From assembly GCA_016793885.1 (NCBI GenBank), contig JAEUHE010000149.1, forward strand, positions 23,125-87,124: 64,000 nucleotides of DNA. The letters run 5' to 3'. How positions within the stretch are numbered: the stretch's first letter is position 1; each line of letters starts with the position of its first letter. The translations under genes and the position numbers were made by a program. The notes under the pieces were generated by a model, which ran no database searches, was not told the origin of the DNA, and saw only the letters and a list, made by a program, of their open reading frames with translations. This document shows, piece by piece, positions 55,777 through 64,000 of the stretch. Origin of the DNA: Verrucomicrobiales bacterium. Lineage in GTDB: Bacteria; Verrucomicrobiota; Verrucomicrobiia; Limisphaerales; UBA11320.

Positions 55777-56622
55777 ATGGCTCTGACTCAAGAAAACTTC
55801 AAGTTCGTCTGTGATTTCGCAAGGGACACAGCGGCCATCATTCTCGAACCAGGAAAGGAGTATCTCGTCGAGACGAGGCTCGGTCCGATCGCCAAGCAGT
55901 CGGGTTTCAATACCCTCGATGAGTTTTTAACTCAGCTGCGGACGAATCGCGCCGGCACCCTCTTTAACGAGCAGGTGATAGATGCGCTGACGACCAATGA
56001 AACCTCCTTTTTTCGGGACTTTCACCCATTCGAGACCCTGAGACAACATGTGCTCCCCAAGATCATCGAGCAACGCACTCCGCTCAAAAAGCTCACCATC
56101 TGGTCGGCGGCGAGCTCTACCGGTCAGGAGCTCTACACGATTGGAATGCTGCTTCGCGAGCATTTCCCAATTCTCAAGGATTGGAATGTGAGCATACTCG
56201 GCACGGACCTCTCGCCTACCGTGCTCACCCAGGCAAAGAAGGGCATCTATTCCCAGCTGGAGGTGAACCGCGGGCTGCCAGCGTCGATGCTCATTAAGTA
56301 CTTCAACAAAGTAGATGCGAAGTGGGTGATCAAAGATGAGGTGAGGAAGCTGATCGAGTTCCGCCAGATGAATCTCGTCAAACCATGGCCTATCATGCCC
56401 ATGTTCGATGTCATCTTCATCCGCAACGTGATGATCTACTTCGATATCGAGTCCAAGAAGACCATCTTGAAGAAGATCCGCCAGTGTCTGCAGCCCAACG
56501 GCTACCTATTCCTGGGCACGGCGGAAACTACCATGAATATCGACCCGGACTGGCAGCCCATGACTTTGGGTCGCGCCACGGTTTACCAGTCCCTGGCGGC
56601 CAAAGCACTAGCGGCGGCATGA
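55777..56622 (+). CDS. cheR: Chemotaxis methyltransferase CheR
   Basis: Methylates receptor glutamates with S-adenosylmethionine. The 281-residue protein has the N-terminal helical domain (IILEPGKEYLVETRL), NETSFFRD, the SAM-binding WSAASSTGQE, and the C-terminal IRNVMIYFD. There is no extra C-terminal TPR. The start follows a Shine-Dalgarno-like TAGGAAG. It lies 32 nt after cheB. Confidence 0.95.
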   Translation: MALTQENFKFVCDFARDTAAIILEPGKEYLVETRLGPIAKQSGFNTLDEFLTQLRTNRAGTLFNEQVIDALTTNETSFFRDFHPFETLRQHVLPKIIEQRTPLKKLTIWSAASSTGQELYTIGMLLREHFPILKDWNVSILGTDLSPTVLTQAKKGIYSQLEVNRGLPASMLIKYFNKVDAKWVIKDEVRKLIEFRQMNLVKPWPIMPMFDVIFIRNVMIYFDIESKKTILKKIRQCLQPNGYLFLGTAETTMNIDPDWQPMTLGRATVYQSLAAKALAAA

Positions 56623-56651
56623 CCCGACTCCAAAACCCTACGAGGTAAGTT

Positions 56652-57482
56652 ATGCTTGATCTTGATGAGCTCATACAGCGGGCGAACGAACTGGAACCTC
56701 TACCGGCGAGCGCCGTCAGGCTGGCCTCGCTGTTGGGGTCGGGGCAGTGCGATCTGACTGAGGTCGCCGACATCATCGCCTACGACGAAGCCCTGACGGT
56801 GCGACTCCTTCGGGCGGCGAACTCAGCCGCCACCGGCGGAGCCACGCGGGTGACCCGTGCCCAAGAGGCGGTGTTTCGACTCGGAGCCTCCCGGGTGATG
56901 GCTCTGACCGTAGCCTCCAAAGTGAACGGCCTGCTGAAACAGCACGTCAAGGCTTACAACCTCAGCGAAGGTGCCCTTTGGGAACATTCGGTGGCGACGG
57001 CGGCGGCCGCCGAAACCCTACAGGAATTCACCCAAGAACCATTGCCTCAGGAAACATTTACAGCATCGTTGCTTCACGACATTGGAAAGCTGGTCATGGG
57101 ACGATTCTTGACAACGGAAGACTTGGAGTGGCTGCGAAGAGCCGCCTGCGAAGGTGGCCTCCATCCCCTCGATGCAGAGCGGCAGATTCTTGGAGTCCAC
57201 CATGGTGAACTCGGTGGCATCATCGCCCAGCATTGGCAACTGCCAGAAGGCATTGTCAAAGGAATCATTTACCACCACAGCCCTGAAGAAGGCCTCGACC
57301 CTATCTGCGATGCGGTTTATGTGGCAAATCTTTTGGGGAAAGTCATCGCGGACACCCCCTCAGCCTCCCCTACCCCCGCAAGCCTGGAGAGGCTCGGAAT
57401 CGATCCCGGCCAGATGGAATCGCTGACCAGCGCCGCCAAGGCAAGATTCACTGCCGTGAAGGCGCGCTACAACTCGGTCTAA
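56652..57482 (+). CDS. HDOD domain protein at the end of the chemosensory cluster
   Basis: A 276-residue protein that is essentially one HDOD domain (about 10-215; LEPLPASAVRLASLLGSG and LLHDIGKLVMG with the HD pair kept, later IIYHHSPEEGL). HDOD proteins are degenerate HD-hydrolase relatives that act as signalling scaffolds, often next to chemosensory or c-di-GMP proteins. The gene starts 29 nt after cheR with a GAGG motif and is followed by a terminator, so it closes the operon. Confidence 0.85.
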   Translation: MLDLDELIQRANELEPLPASAVRLASLLGSGQCDLTEVADIIAYDEALTVRLLRAANSAATGGATRVTRAQEAVFRLGASRVMALTVASKVNGLLKQHVKAYNLSEGALWEHSVATAAAAETLQEFTQEPLPQETFTASLLHDIGKLVMGRFLTTEDLEWLRRAACEGGLHPLDAERQILGVHHGELGGIIAQHWQLPEGIVKGIIYHHSPEEGLDPICDAVYVANLLGKVIADTPSASPTPASLERLGIDPGQMESLTSAAKARFTAVKARYNSV

Positions 57483-57493
57483 TTCCGACAAAT

Positions 57494-57519
57494 CTCGACT
57501 TGGGTTCAGTCGAGGTTTT
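57494..57519 (+). terminator. Terminator after the chemosensory cluster
   Basis: A 7-bp stem (57494-57500 with 57508-57514, arms CTCGACT/AGTCGAG) closes a 7-nt loop and is followed by GTTTTC. It lies 11 nt after the HDOD stop, so it is the likely end of the che transcript. The T-tract is short, so efficiency may be partial. Confidence 0.65.
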
Positions 57520-57534
57520 CATCAGACTCGAGGG

Positions 57535-58317
57535 GTGAGCCGAAGACCGTTCGGACAGTCTCATTCTGCGAAACCAAACCTGCCGCGACACGGCATCGCA
57601 CGAGTCCTTTCCAAGCTAGGGTTCTGCTCCCGCAGCCAAGCAACTGAGCTTATCCGCGCCGGCCGGGTCATGGTCAATGGGAACGTCCGCAAGGACCCGG
57701 AGTTCCCGGTCCGATTCGGCGTCGACCAGCTTTCTGTGGATGGTCGCGTAGTACGGATCGAAGACCGAGTCTATCTCATGCTGAACAAACCGCGCGGCTT
57801 GGTAACCACAGCCTCCGATGAAAAGGGTCGTGCCACCGTCTTCCAGTGCCTGGCCGGAAAGAATCTGCCGCATCTCAACCCCGTGGGGCGGCTCGACCAG
57901 GCGAGCGAGGGCCTCTTACTGTTCACCAATGATACCACGTGGGCCGACGCAGTCACCGATCCGATCACTCATTGCGAAAAGTGCTACCACGTACAGGTAA
58001 ACCGAACCTTCCAAGCCGAGTGGAAAACCAAGGCCGAAGCGGGAGTGCACGTAGACGGGGAGATTCTGCGCGCACTCCGGCTCGACCTCCTGCGACAGGG
58101 TGAAAAACACTGCTGGCTGCGCATCGTTCTCAACGAGGGACGGAATCGTCACATCCGGCGATTACTCTCCAGCTTGGAGCTCGAAGTGTTGCGCCTCGTT
58201 CGCGTCTCCATCGGCCACCTTGTGCTTGGCGATCTACCCAAAGGCCAGTATCGCCACCTCACGCCCGAGGAGGTTCGCTCTCTGGAGCACAAGACTATCG
58301 ATCCCCCACTTTCCTAA
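57535..58317 (+). CDS. RNA pseudouridine synthase, RsuA/RluB type
   Basis: Converts uridine to pseudouridine in rRNA. The 260-residue protein has an N-terminal S4 RNA-binding domain (about 20-75; RVLSKLGFCSRSQATELI) and a synthase domain with the catalytic aspartate in GRLDQASEGLLLFTND and a C-terminal GRNRHIRRLL motif. Which rRNA base it modifies (RsuA, RluB, RluE or RluF type) cannot be told by eye. The start is a GTG at 57535 right after AGGG. It is probably separate from the che operon. Confidence 0.92.
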   Translation: MSRRPFGQSHSAKPNLPRHGIARVLSKLGFCSRSQATELIRAGRVMVNGNVRKDPEFPVRFGVDQLSVDGRVVRIEDRVYLMLNKPRGLVTTASDEKGRATVFQCLAGKNLPHLNPVGRLDQASEGLLLFTNDTTWADAVTDPITHCEKCYHVQVNRTFQAEWKTKAEAGVHVDGEILRALRLDLLRQGEKHCWLRIVLNEGRNRHIRRLLSSLELEVLRLVRVSIGHLVLGDLPKGQYRHLTPEEVRSLEHKTIDPPLS

Positions 58318-58356
58318 TTTTCTCGTCCGCAACCCAACGCCGCACCGTTTCTGACC

Positions 58357-58713
58357 ATGAACGAACTCATCCACAACCGCTGGTTACCCATCGCTCTGCT
58401 GATCGCCTCCAATGTGTTTATGACGGTTGCTTGGTACGGCCACTTGAAGTACAAAAGCTCTCCTCTCTACATCGTCATTCTTGTGAGCTGGGGCATCGCG
58501 TTTTTCGAATACGTCCTTCAAGTGCCAGCCAACCGCTGGGGCCATGGCACCTACTCGGCCACCGAGTTGAAAATCATACAAGAGATCGTCACCCTGACCG
58601 TGTTTATCGGATTCGCCTGGCTCTACCTCGGTGAAAAGCTTCGCTGGAATCACGTTGCCGCATTCATCTGCATTTTGGGCGCTGTGGCCTTCACCTTCCT
58701 ACCCAAGAAATAG
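58357..58713 (+). CDS. DMT-family membrane protein (DUF486)
   Basis: A 118-residue membrane protein with four helices and the DUF486 pattern: NVFMTVAWYGHLKYKSSPLY, then FFEYVLQVPANRWGHGTYSA and IGFAWLYLGEKLRWNH. It belongs to the drug/metabolite transporter superfamily in its small, dimer-forming form; no substrate is known. It starts 39 nt after the pseudouridine synthase. Confidence 0.92.
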   Translation: MNELIHNRWLPIALLIASNVFMTVAWYGHLKYKSSPLYIVILVSWGIAFFEYVLQVPANRWGHGTYSATELKIIQEIVTLTVFIGFAWLYLGEKLRWNHVAAFICILGAVAFTFLPKK

Positions 58714-58861
58714 CCGGCCGCCCAGAGCTAAGGTTGCCAAGAATTGTCCAGCCAAACCGCGCTGGAGAGGGTTTATTGATTAAGCTGACCACTTCTCACG
58801 CGAACTCCGCCACAGAAGCCAGGCAGCTTGGCGGACACCGATAGCGCCGCTTCGATTGATC

Positions 58862-60100
58862 ATGGATTCAAGAGCGTCCAAGGGTTGGGAAGTATTGATT
58901 GCAGGTGGCGGACCTGCTGGCGCCACCGTGGCCACCTTGCTGGCCCGCCGGGGCGTCCGCTGTCTGGTGGTGGATTCCTCTGCCTTCCCACGATATCACA
59001 TTGGCGAATCCCTCGCCCCCGGTACCAATAGAATCTTCCAGGAGATGGGCTTCTTACCCAAACTCGAAGCCTCCCCCTTCCCCGAAAAACGCAGTGTCCG
59101 GTTCGTGTCTGCAGATGGCCGCACATCCTACCCATTCTATTTCTCGGACCTCCTGCCTCCCGACCAAGCCAGGACCTGGCAGGTCGAACGATGGACTTTT
59201 GATCAAATGCTTCTGAACCATGCCCGGGAGAATGGCGTCGATGTCTGGGAGGACAGCCAGGTCGCGCATATAAGCTTCGAAGGCGATTGCGCCATCGGTG
59301 CCGAGATTATACGTCACCGCGAACAGCGGGTCACCGTGCCCGCGCAGGTCGTGGTCGATGCCTCCGGACGCGGGTGCTTGCTCGGCCGCCAGTTAGGCTT
59401 TCGCACCCTGCGCAACGATCTGCGCAAAGCGTCTATCTGGGGATACTATCAAGGTGGGCAGCGAGCAACGGGTCTCGACGCCGGAGAGACAACCATCTTC
59501 TTAATCCCCGACGGCGGATGGTTCTGGCACATCCCTCTCCCGGATGACCTCGTAAGCGTGGGCGTTGTGGGGCCCAATGAAAGGTTGTTTCGACGATCCA
59601 AACACCCCGAGGTCGCTTTTCACGAAACCATGAGCCAATGCCCCGCGCTGCTGGAGAAGCTCGAAACGGCAAGGATGACGGGAAGGGTTTTGAGCATGAA
59701 CCAGCTGGCCTACGCGAATTCGCAAACCTCCGGCAACGGCTGGATCATGATTGGTGACGCGCGTGCGTTTCTGGATCCGATCTATTCGTCGGGCCTTTTC
59801 CTGGCGCTTTCCTCGGCACAGATGGCGGCGAACACCATCCAACGGGCACTGCAATCGGGTAACCTATCAGCAGAAACCTTGGGCGCCTTTGAGCCTGTCT
59901 ACAACCGGGGAGTGGAGGCCATACGGCATTGGGTTCAAACGTTCTATGATCCAGGCTTCAACTTTTCGAATTGTCTCAGCCCATTCCCAGAACAGCGCCA
60001 TTCGCTGGCCCGGTGTCTGATCGGCGATGTGTTTGAGAACCTGCCCTACTCCTGCTCGGACGATCTTCACCACACGCCCAGGCCCCCCCTCATCGCCTGA
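58862..60100 (+). CDS. Flavin-dependent halogenase-like FAD oxidoreductase
   Basis: A 412-residue FAD protein. The dinucleotide-binding motif is IAGGGPAGATVATLLARRG (about 12-30), then HIGESLAPG. The WxWxIP motif typical of flavin-dependent halogenases is present as WFWHIP, followed by GVVGP and later GDARAFLDPIYSSG. The family also includes geranylgeranyl-reductase-type enzymes, so halogenation is possible but not certain; no biosynthetic gene cluster is visible nearby. The ATG at 58862 is preferred to an upstream TTG. It is convergent with the cytochrome-like gene. Confidence 0.82.
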   Translation: MDSRASKGWEVLIAGGGPAGATVATLLARRGVRCLVVDSSAFPRYHIGESLAPGTNRIFQEMGFLPKLEASPFPEKRSVRFVSADGRTSYPFYFSDLLPPDQARTWQVERWTFDQMLLNHARENGVDVWEDSQVAHISFEGDCAIGAEIIRHREQRVTVPAQVVVDASGRGCLLGRQLGFRTLRNDLRKASIWGYYQGGQRATGLDAGETTIFLIPDGGWFWHIPLPDDLVSVGVVGPNERLFRRSKHPEVAFHETMSQCPALLEKLETARMTGRVLSMNQLAYANSQTSGNGWIMIGDARAFLDPIYSSGLFLALSSAQMAANTIQRALQSGNLSAETLGAFEPVYNRGVEAIRHWVQTFYDPGFNFSNCLSPFPEQRHSLARCLIGDVFENLPYSCSDDLHHTPRPPLIA

Positions 60101-60126
60101 GCAACCTCCCGCCCCCAGCCAACCCC

Positions 60127-61320
60127 TTAGGGCACCTGGCCCGGGCGTCCGAGATAGTAGATCAGATCGCGAACCTCTTCATCGGTCAACTGAGCCATCA
60201 AACCTTCCGGCATCATGGATAACTCACTCAACTGAAGGGACCGAACGTCCCCCCTCGGCAGCAGCAAGGTCTCATTGGCAGTTGCGACGGTCACCGTTTT
60301 ATCGTCCTGCTGCCGCACAATCCCCGTCAGAACCCGATCATCCTTCAGCTCCACGGTTGACGTGCGATAGTCGTTGGGGATCACCGAGTTTGGATCGACG
60401 ATGTTGGAGAGGATGTAGTCGAGGTCGGCACGGTTCGATCCCGTCAAGTCGGGCCCCACCTTGCCACCCGTGTCGAAAAGGGTGTGGCACTGCTGACAGA
60501 TTCGAGCGAATACCTTGCGCCCTCGACTCGCGTTCCCAGGAGTGGATCCCCCAGCGCGATAGATTTTTCGGTAGCGTTCAATCTCATTCTTCATGTCAGC
60601 GCTGGTTTCGCGAGTCACGCCCCAGAGTGTTTCCAAATCCGAGTTAAGCCGGGTATCCTTCAAGTTCTTAATCTGTCGGACCAAGTCCGCAGTGAGATGG
60701 CTCGGAGGGATCTGTCCCGATCTCATCGCTTCAACCAACGGCTGGGCAAAAGCTTGACGCGACGCCAATGTGTTCAATGCATCGCGACGTTCTCCCAAGT
60801 TAAGCTTCGAATAGACGCCCAACAGCACTGCGGGCGTGGCGGGATCATTGAAACTGGCCATGGCTCGGATAGCCTCAGGTCGAATCGCCGTATCGCCCAG
60901 CACCTGCTTCAATGCGCCCGTCAACTGCGGATCCTTAACCGAAAGCAAGCCTTCCAAGGCAGATCGGCGAGCCCCGACATCAGCCTTGGAATCCAGGAAA
61001 ATGAGCCGCAGCGCACTCAGGGCGCGCTCGCTTCCAAAAGTCAGCCCCAGGCTCTGAGACAGCAGACGAACCTCGGCGCTCTGGTTCTCCAGAAGCTTCG
61101 GTTCCAACTCGGCCCATCCGGCGGGCATCGCCACCCCCCGGCGTCCTTGGAGGCCGGCCTTCATCCCCCGGAGCACGTCCAGTCGAAGGCCCTCGTCAGC
61201 CGAGCTGGAAAGCAAGCCGACCAAGGCCGGCAGCGAGTCGGTGGACGATTGGGCGAAAAGAGGCCTCGCGCTCAGGACGAGCGCAAGTAACAGCAACGAT
61301 CTAACGATGCATGATTTCAT
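60127..61320 (-). CDS. PVC-type heme-binding protein with HEAT-like repeats, secreted
   Basis: A 397-residue protein with a signal peptide (MKSCIVRSLLLLALVLSARP, about 1-22). Residues ~30-250 are HEAT-like helical repeats. The C-terminal ~140 residues form the putative heme-binding domain common in Planctomycetota and Verrucomicrobiota: CQQCH at 275-279, then VGPDLTGSNRADLDYILSNI and a C-terminal DLIYYLG. Usually this domain is part of very large dehydrogenase proteins; here it is stand-alone and shorter. A periplasmic electron-transfer role is likely. Confidence 0.88.
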   Translation of the reverse strand: MKSCIVRSLLLLALVLSARPLFAQSSTDSLPALVGLLSSSADEGLRLDVLRGMKAGLQGRRGVAMPAGWAELEPKLLENQSAEVRLLSQSLGLTFGSERALSALRLIFLDSKADVGARRSALEGLLSVKDPQLTGALKQVLGDTAIRPEAIRAMASFNDPATPAVLLGVYSKLNLGERRDALNTLASRQAFAQPLVEAMRSGQIPPSHLTADLVRQIKNLKDTRLNSDLETLWGVTRETSADMKNEIERYRKIYRAGGSTPGNASRGRKVFARICQQCHTLFDTGGKVGPDLTGSNRADLDYILSNIVDPNSVIPNDYRTSTVELKDDRVLTGIVRQQDDKTVTVATANETLLLPRGDVRSLQLSELSMMPEGLMAQLTDEEVRDLIYYLGRPGQVP

Positions 61321-61637
61321 GTGGCAACTCCCTACCCTTAAGGAAATCGAGCCGTGGAATCAACAGCGATTGTGAGATCCCGTTGGGGATAAAAGCGGGT
61401 GAGGTTCCCGTCGGTGCTCCGCACAGGGAGGTAGGGAGAGACTTGATCGAGGATCGATCCGATTGAGCTTATAGTTCCGATTTCGTCGAGCCCACAAGGG
61501 CCCCAGGCTCCGCTGCTCCAGGAAGGTTACTCCCGCTGAGGGCCTCTCAACGTAGATTCTAGTTAAGTGTTCCTCGCCATGTCCCAATCGACCCTCTCAA
61601 AGCCTAGGTGCATGCATGGGATGGACGGAGTCTCGAC
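61321..61637. other. Intergenic region between two secreted-protein genes
   Basis: A 317-bp gap upstream of the heme-binding gene on the minus strand. It must contain that gene's promoter. I see one long-range inverted repeat (arms CTCCCTACC at 61328-61336 and GGTAGGGAG at 61430-61438) just before the start codon, which may shape the mRNA leader. No gene, riboswitch or repeat family is recognised. Confidence 0.4.
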
Positions 61638-63686
61638 CTACTTTGGTGACGAACGAAACTGCCACTGTTCGTTGAAGAAGCCGGCAGCCGCAACTCCGCC
61701 TGGAAAACGGCTCGTGACCGGTTGTTTGAGATCGATCACCGCATAGTCGGGAAGCTTGGGAACTTGCCGCGCGTTGTTCAAATAGTCATACTCCCGGAAG
61801 GTAAACCCACTGTTCAACACAATGTAACGGCGAGGGTTGAGCGGATTGGGATAGATCATCACCGGCATATGCTCCGATGATGCATGCGCAACCCCAGCCA
61901 CGCGCAACGACCGCTCATCCCACTGAATCGGAAGCAGGGGAAGAATCTTCTGGAGCAACGGGTTGCTCGAAGGATCTCCCCACAGGATCAGATTGTGGCT
62001 CGCGATATCGGCATCCGTAACGGCCCCCGCTTCCTTGACCCGCGCGTCGCCTCGGAAATGACGCCGCCAATGTTCGACTGCATGCTTGAACTCGCCTTCC
62101 GCCCAGCGACCGGTCTTCTCATGCCACGCCGATCCGCTTGGCTTCACCATCAAAAAGCTGTCCAGAAACGCATCATCAATAGGGCCCTGCAATCCGGGCT
62201 TCTTCCGGAACTCGCCCGCCTTTCCCTCCAAAGGTCCAGCGCGCCACGTCCCGCCCACTTTGGAGAACTCCGCCATCCAGGAACGGTCCGATCGAGGCCG
62301 GGGGGCAGAAAGTTCCACCCCATCCAAAGTCACCTTCGGCTTCACCACCGGATCCAAGGGACATAGGCCTGGAGCCATGTTCAGCACGAGGGAACTCACA
62401 TTCTTCGTCTTGACGATCACACCCGAGCCTCCCGTGAGCACAGCCTCCACACGCCCCTGCTCCCAATGTTCTTCCAACCCTTCGATGCGAACCCAGGCCA
62501 TCTCCGGATAACGGAGGGTATACGTGGCGAACCGGACCCGAGCAGGAAGTTGCTCTCGCCCGCGAGCCACGATGGCATCCAGCCTCTGATTGATCTCTGC
62601 CTTGGCCTCCGCCGTATAATGGTGACCCGCGTTGGTGCCAATAATGTGCACCAAGTCCAAGCCCTCGGCCTCCATCGCCTTCACCATCATGTCCGCCGCC
62701 TGCTTCTGCGAATCCTTGTCGCCACTATAGGCCACCGTCGGGCAGTGGGACAGATTGATGGCGTAGTCCGGACAATCATAGAGGTGCCAGAGCTTCCTCT
62801 CATACCAACTGGGCTGGATGGTCTCCTTCTGGAAGACCTTGAGGAAATCGGGGGTCTCAGAAAACCCGGCTCCAGGAGCCGCTGCCGCCCACTTGCTGGC
62901 ATGATGCACCGCCATATGCCAGCAGGCCGCGCCGCCGAGGGAAAAACCTCGCACCACAATGCGATTCTCATCAATCGGATAGGATCGTCGAACATGGTCC
63001 ATGGCTTCAAACGCGTCCACCTCACCGGCCAGCTTTTGCCCGTTGCAATAGCGACTGTAGGGATGCAGGACGAAGGTGTCCCGCGGCACAAACTCGCCCG
63101 GTGAGCGCTGCCGATCCCGCAAGAAACTCAGTTCGGTGAGGATCTCGCCGCGACCGTGAAACCAAAAATCCAACCGGTGCTGCCGGCCACTGGCGGACTG
63201 GTAGGTGGGTGGAACCACCAGGCCATAAGGCTGAACACTGCCATCCAATCGCGATCGATAGCCACGCACGATCAAGCCCGTGGCCGAGGTCCACGGAGAA
63301 CGACCTTCCCGCAGCTGCCGCGCTCGCTCCAGCCCCTGCCGAATAAAGTCCTTGGCGGCCACCACCTCGTTCGTCGGGTTGAAAATCTCATCATACTGAA
63401 GCGCCCAGCTCACCGCCTTATGGAAGATTTGGATGTCAGGCAGCAACTCCAACAGCGCCGAACGTCCCTTCAGCTCGGTTTTCAACGATTCAATCTCCGA
63501 AGCGAGTTCCGCAACGCCACGGTCTAGCTCCTGACGATCTTCCGCCGCGATCGGTTTTCCGGGCGGCGGCTGACGGCGAACGTTATCAATTTGATTGTCG
63601 GCCACCCCATCTGCGGTGGCACAAGCCCACCCGAAGCCAAGCATGACCGCGGGGAGGAGAAATCGGAGATTCATAAGTGGTTTCAT
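61638..63686 (-). CDS. Secreted alpha/beta hydrolase (prolyl oligopeptidase-like)
   Basis: A 682-residue exported protein with an N-terminal hydrophobic segment (MNLRFLLPAVMLGFGWACAT; starts at 63686 and 63674 are both possible). A coiled helical region (about 45-130) precedes an alpha/beta hydrolase fold with the nucleophile in GFSLGG and the His in AGHHYT; VYSGDKDS-type acid loop is present as VAYSGDKDSQ. The C-terminal ~280 residues are a beta-rich domain with MIYPNPLNPRRYIVLNSGF. Esterase or peptidase activity is likely; the substrate is unknown. It is upstream of the heme-binding gene on the same strand. Confidence 0.75.
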   Translation of the reverse strand: MKPLMNLRFLLPAVMLGFGWACATADGVADNQIDNVRRQPPPGKPIAAEDRQELDRGVAELASEIESLKTELKGRSALLELLPDIQIFHKAVSWALQYDEIFNPTNEVVAAKDFIRQGLERARQLREGRSPWTSATGLIVRGYRSRLDGSVQPYGLVVPPTYQSASGRQHRLDFWFHGRGEILTELSFLRDRQRSPGEFVPRDTFVLHPYSRYCNGQKLAGEVDAFEAMDHVRRSYPIDENRIVVRGFSLGGAACWHMAVHHASKWAAAAPGAGFSETPDFLKVFQKETIQPSWYERKLWHLYDCPDYAINLSHCPTVAYSGDKDSQKQAADMMVKAMEAEGLDLVHIIGTNAGHHYTAEAKAEINQRLDAIVARGREQLPARVRFATYTLRYPEMAWVRIEGLEEHWEQGRVEAVLTGGSGVIVKTKNVSSLVLNMAPGLCPLDPVVKPKVTLDGVELSAPRPRSDRSWMAEFSKVGGTWRAGPLEGKAGEFRKKPGLQGPIDDAFLDSFLMVKPSGSAWHEKTGRWAEGEFKHAVEHWRRHFRGDARVKEAGAVTDADIASHNLILWGDPSSNPLLQKILPLLPIQWDERSLRVAGVAHASSEHMPVMIYPNPLNPRRYIVLNSGFTFREYDYLNNARQVPKLPDYAVIDLKQPVTSRFPGGVAAAGFFNEQWQFRSSPK

Positions 63687-63852
63687 GGACGGATGCCTAC
63701 GAGCTTAAGGTACGAGACGATCAACTCAACCTGAAAACCACTGTCGCAGGAAAAGCGAGGCAGCCTGTGCACGTGGTCCGAAGCGAGGCCCGACTATGGA
63801 CCGCGGTGGCACGACCTGAGTATTACCCACAAGTTCTTCGACCAGATGTTAG

Positions 63853-63917
63853 AATCCCACAGGGATTCCGCCTCAAAGCCCAGGGTTGGCGCGAAGCGGG
63901 AGCGCCTACCCTGGGTT
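63853..63917. repeat. Double-palindrome intergenic repeat at the right edge
   Basis: The first palindrome is AATCCCACAGGGATT (63853-63867). The second is a stem with arms at 63879-63892 and 63902-63915 (CCCAGGGTTGGCGC against its complement, 13 of 14) and a 9-nt loop. The CCCACAGGG core is the same as in the element at 7105-7119. The rest of 63687-64000 holds no gene I can support; a short plus-strand frame through it is an artefact of the repeat. Confidence 0.6.
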
Positions 63918-64000
63918 AGTCGTTATTTTCTCACAACCCCAACGCGGGTTGCGACTGGATCGGCCAACACCCCCAAACAAACCGCAACCCACGATGGGGT

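Noticed and set aside
63677..63919. Short plus-strand reading frame of 80 codons at the right edge
   Set aside because: It starts inside the first codons of the secreted hydrolase on the other strand and ends in the palindromic repeat; no family resemblance. It is repeat-derived.

Overview
This window reads as chromosomal DNA of a free-living Verrucomicrobiota bacterium. The evidence is a GC-rich genome carrying paired DUF1549/DUF1553 and DUF1501 proteins, a PVC-type heme-binding cytochrome c with HEAT-like repeats, a ThuA-domain protein, a LamG secreted protein, and a long GreA of the kind otherwise known from Chlamydiae. A position near the Pedosphaera/Limisphaera group is inference from the gene content. 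Many genes start without a Shine-Dalgarno motif. I found no phage, insertion sequence, CRISPR array or rRNA operon.

Layout. 1-7 kb: two divergent cytochrome-like DUF1549/DUF1553 + DUF1501 modules separated by a nested palindromic element. 7.3-12 kb: UDP-glucose dehydrogenase, a membrane-anchored TPR protein and a LamG-domain secreted protein. 12.3-17 kb: cinA, proB, mazG and an M29 aminopeptidase, with a heptanucleotide repeat tract. 17-26 kb: envelope genes (PrsW-like protease, ThuA protein, MurJ flippase, N-acetylmuramoyl-L-alanine amidase, a YbbA/YbbP-type ABC transporter, LpxA). 26-33 kb: a DUF2786 metalloprotease-like protein, pyrR-pyrB behind a possible attenuator, a GspA/GspB-like pair and the long GreA. 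33-40 kb: rsmB and a complete sulfate-assimilation cluster (sulfite reductase, Fe-S type CysH, CysD, fused CysNC). 39.8-43.7 kb: tRNA-Glu, a solitary RelE-like protein, and a TPR/MA-clan peptidase with a DUF4159 partner.

The most distinctive region is 44.0-57.5 kb. It is a full chemosensory cluster without flagellar genes: a degenerate soluble receptor-like protein, CheY, CheA with two CheW-like domains, CheW, a small four-helix membrane protein resembling DUF420, a soluble receptor with a truncated hemoglobin plus three PAS domains, an ABC1/UbiB-family kinase fused to a SHOCT/YvlB-like tail, a second CheY, CheB, CheR and an HDOD protein. The globin-PAS-PAS-PAS-MCP receptor and the kinase placed inside the operon suggest gas (O2, NO or CO) or redox sensing linked to something other than, or in addition to, swimming.

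57.5-64 kb: a pseudouridine synthase, a DMT-family protein, a flavin-dependent halogenase-like oxidoreductase, a heme-binding HEAT-like protein, a large secreted alpha/beta hydrolase, and a palindromic repeat at the right edge that resembles another copy at 7.1 kb.
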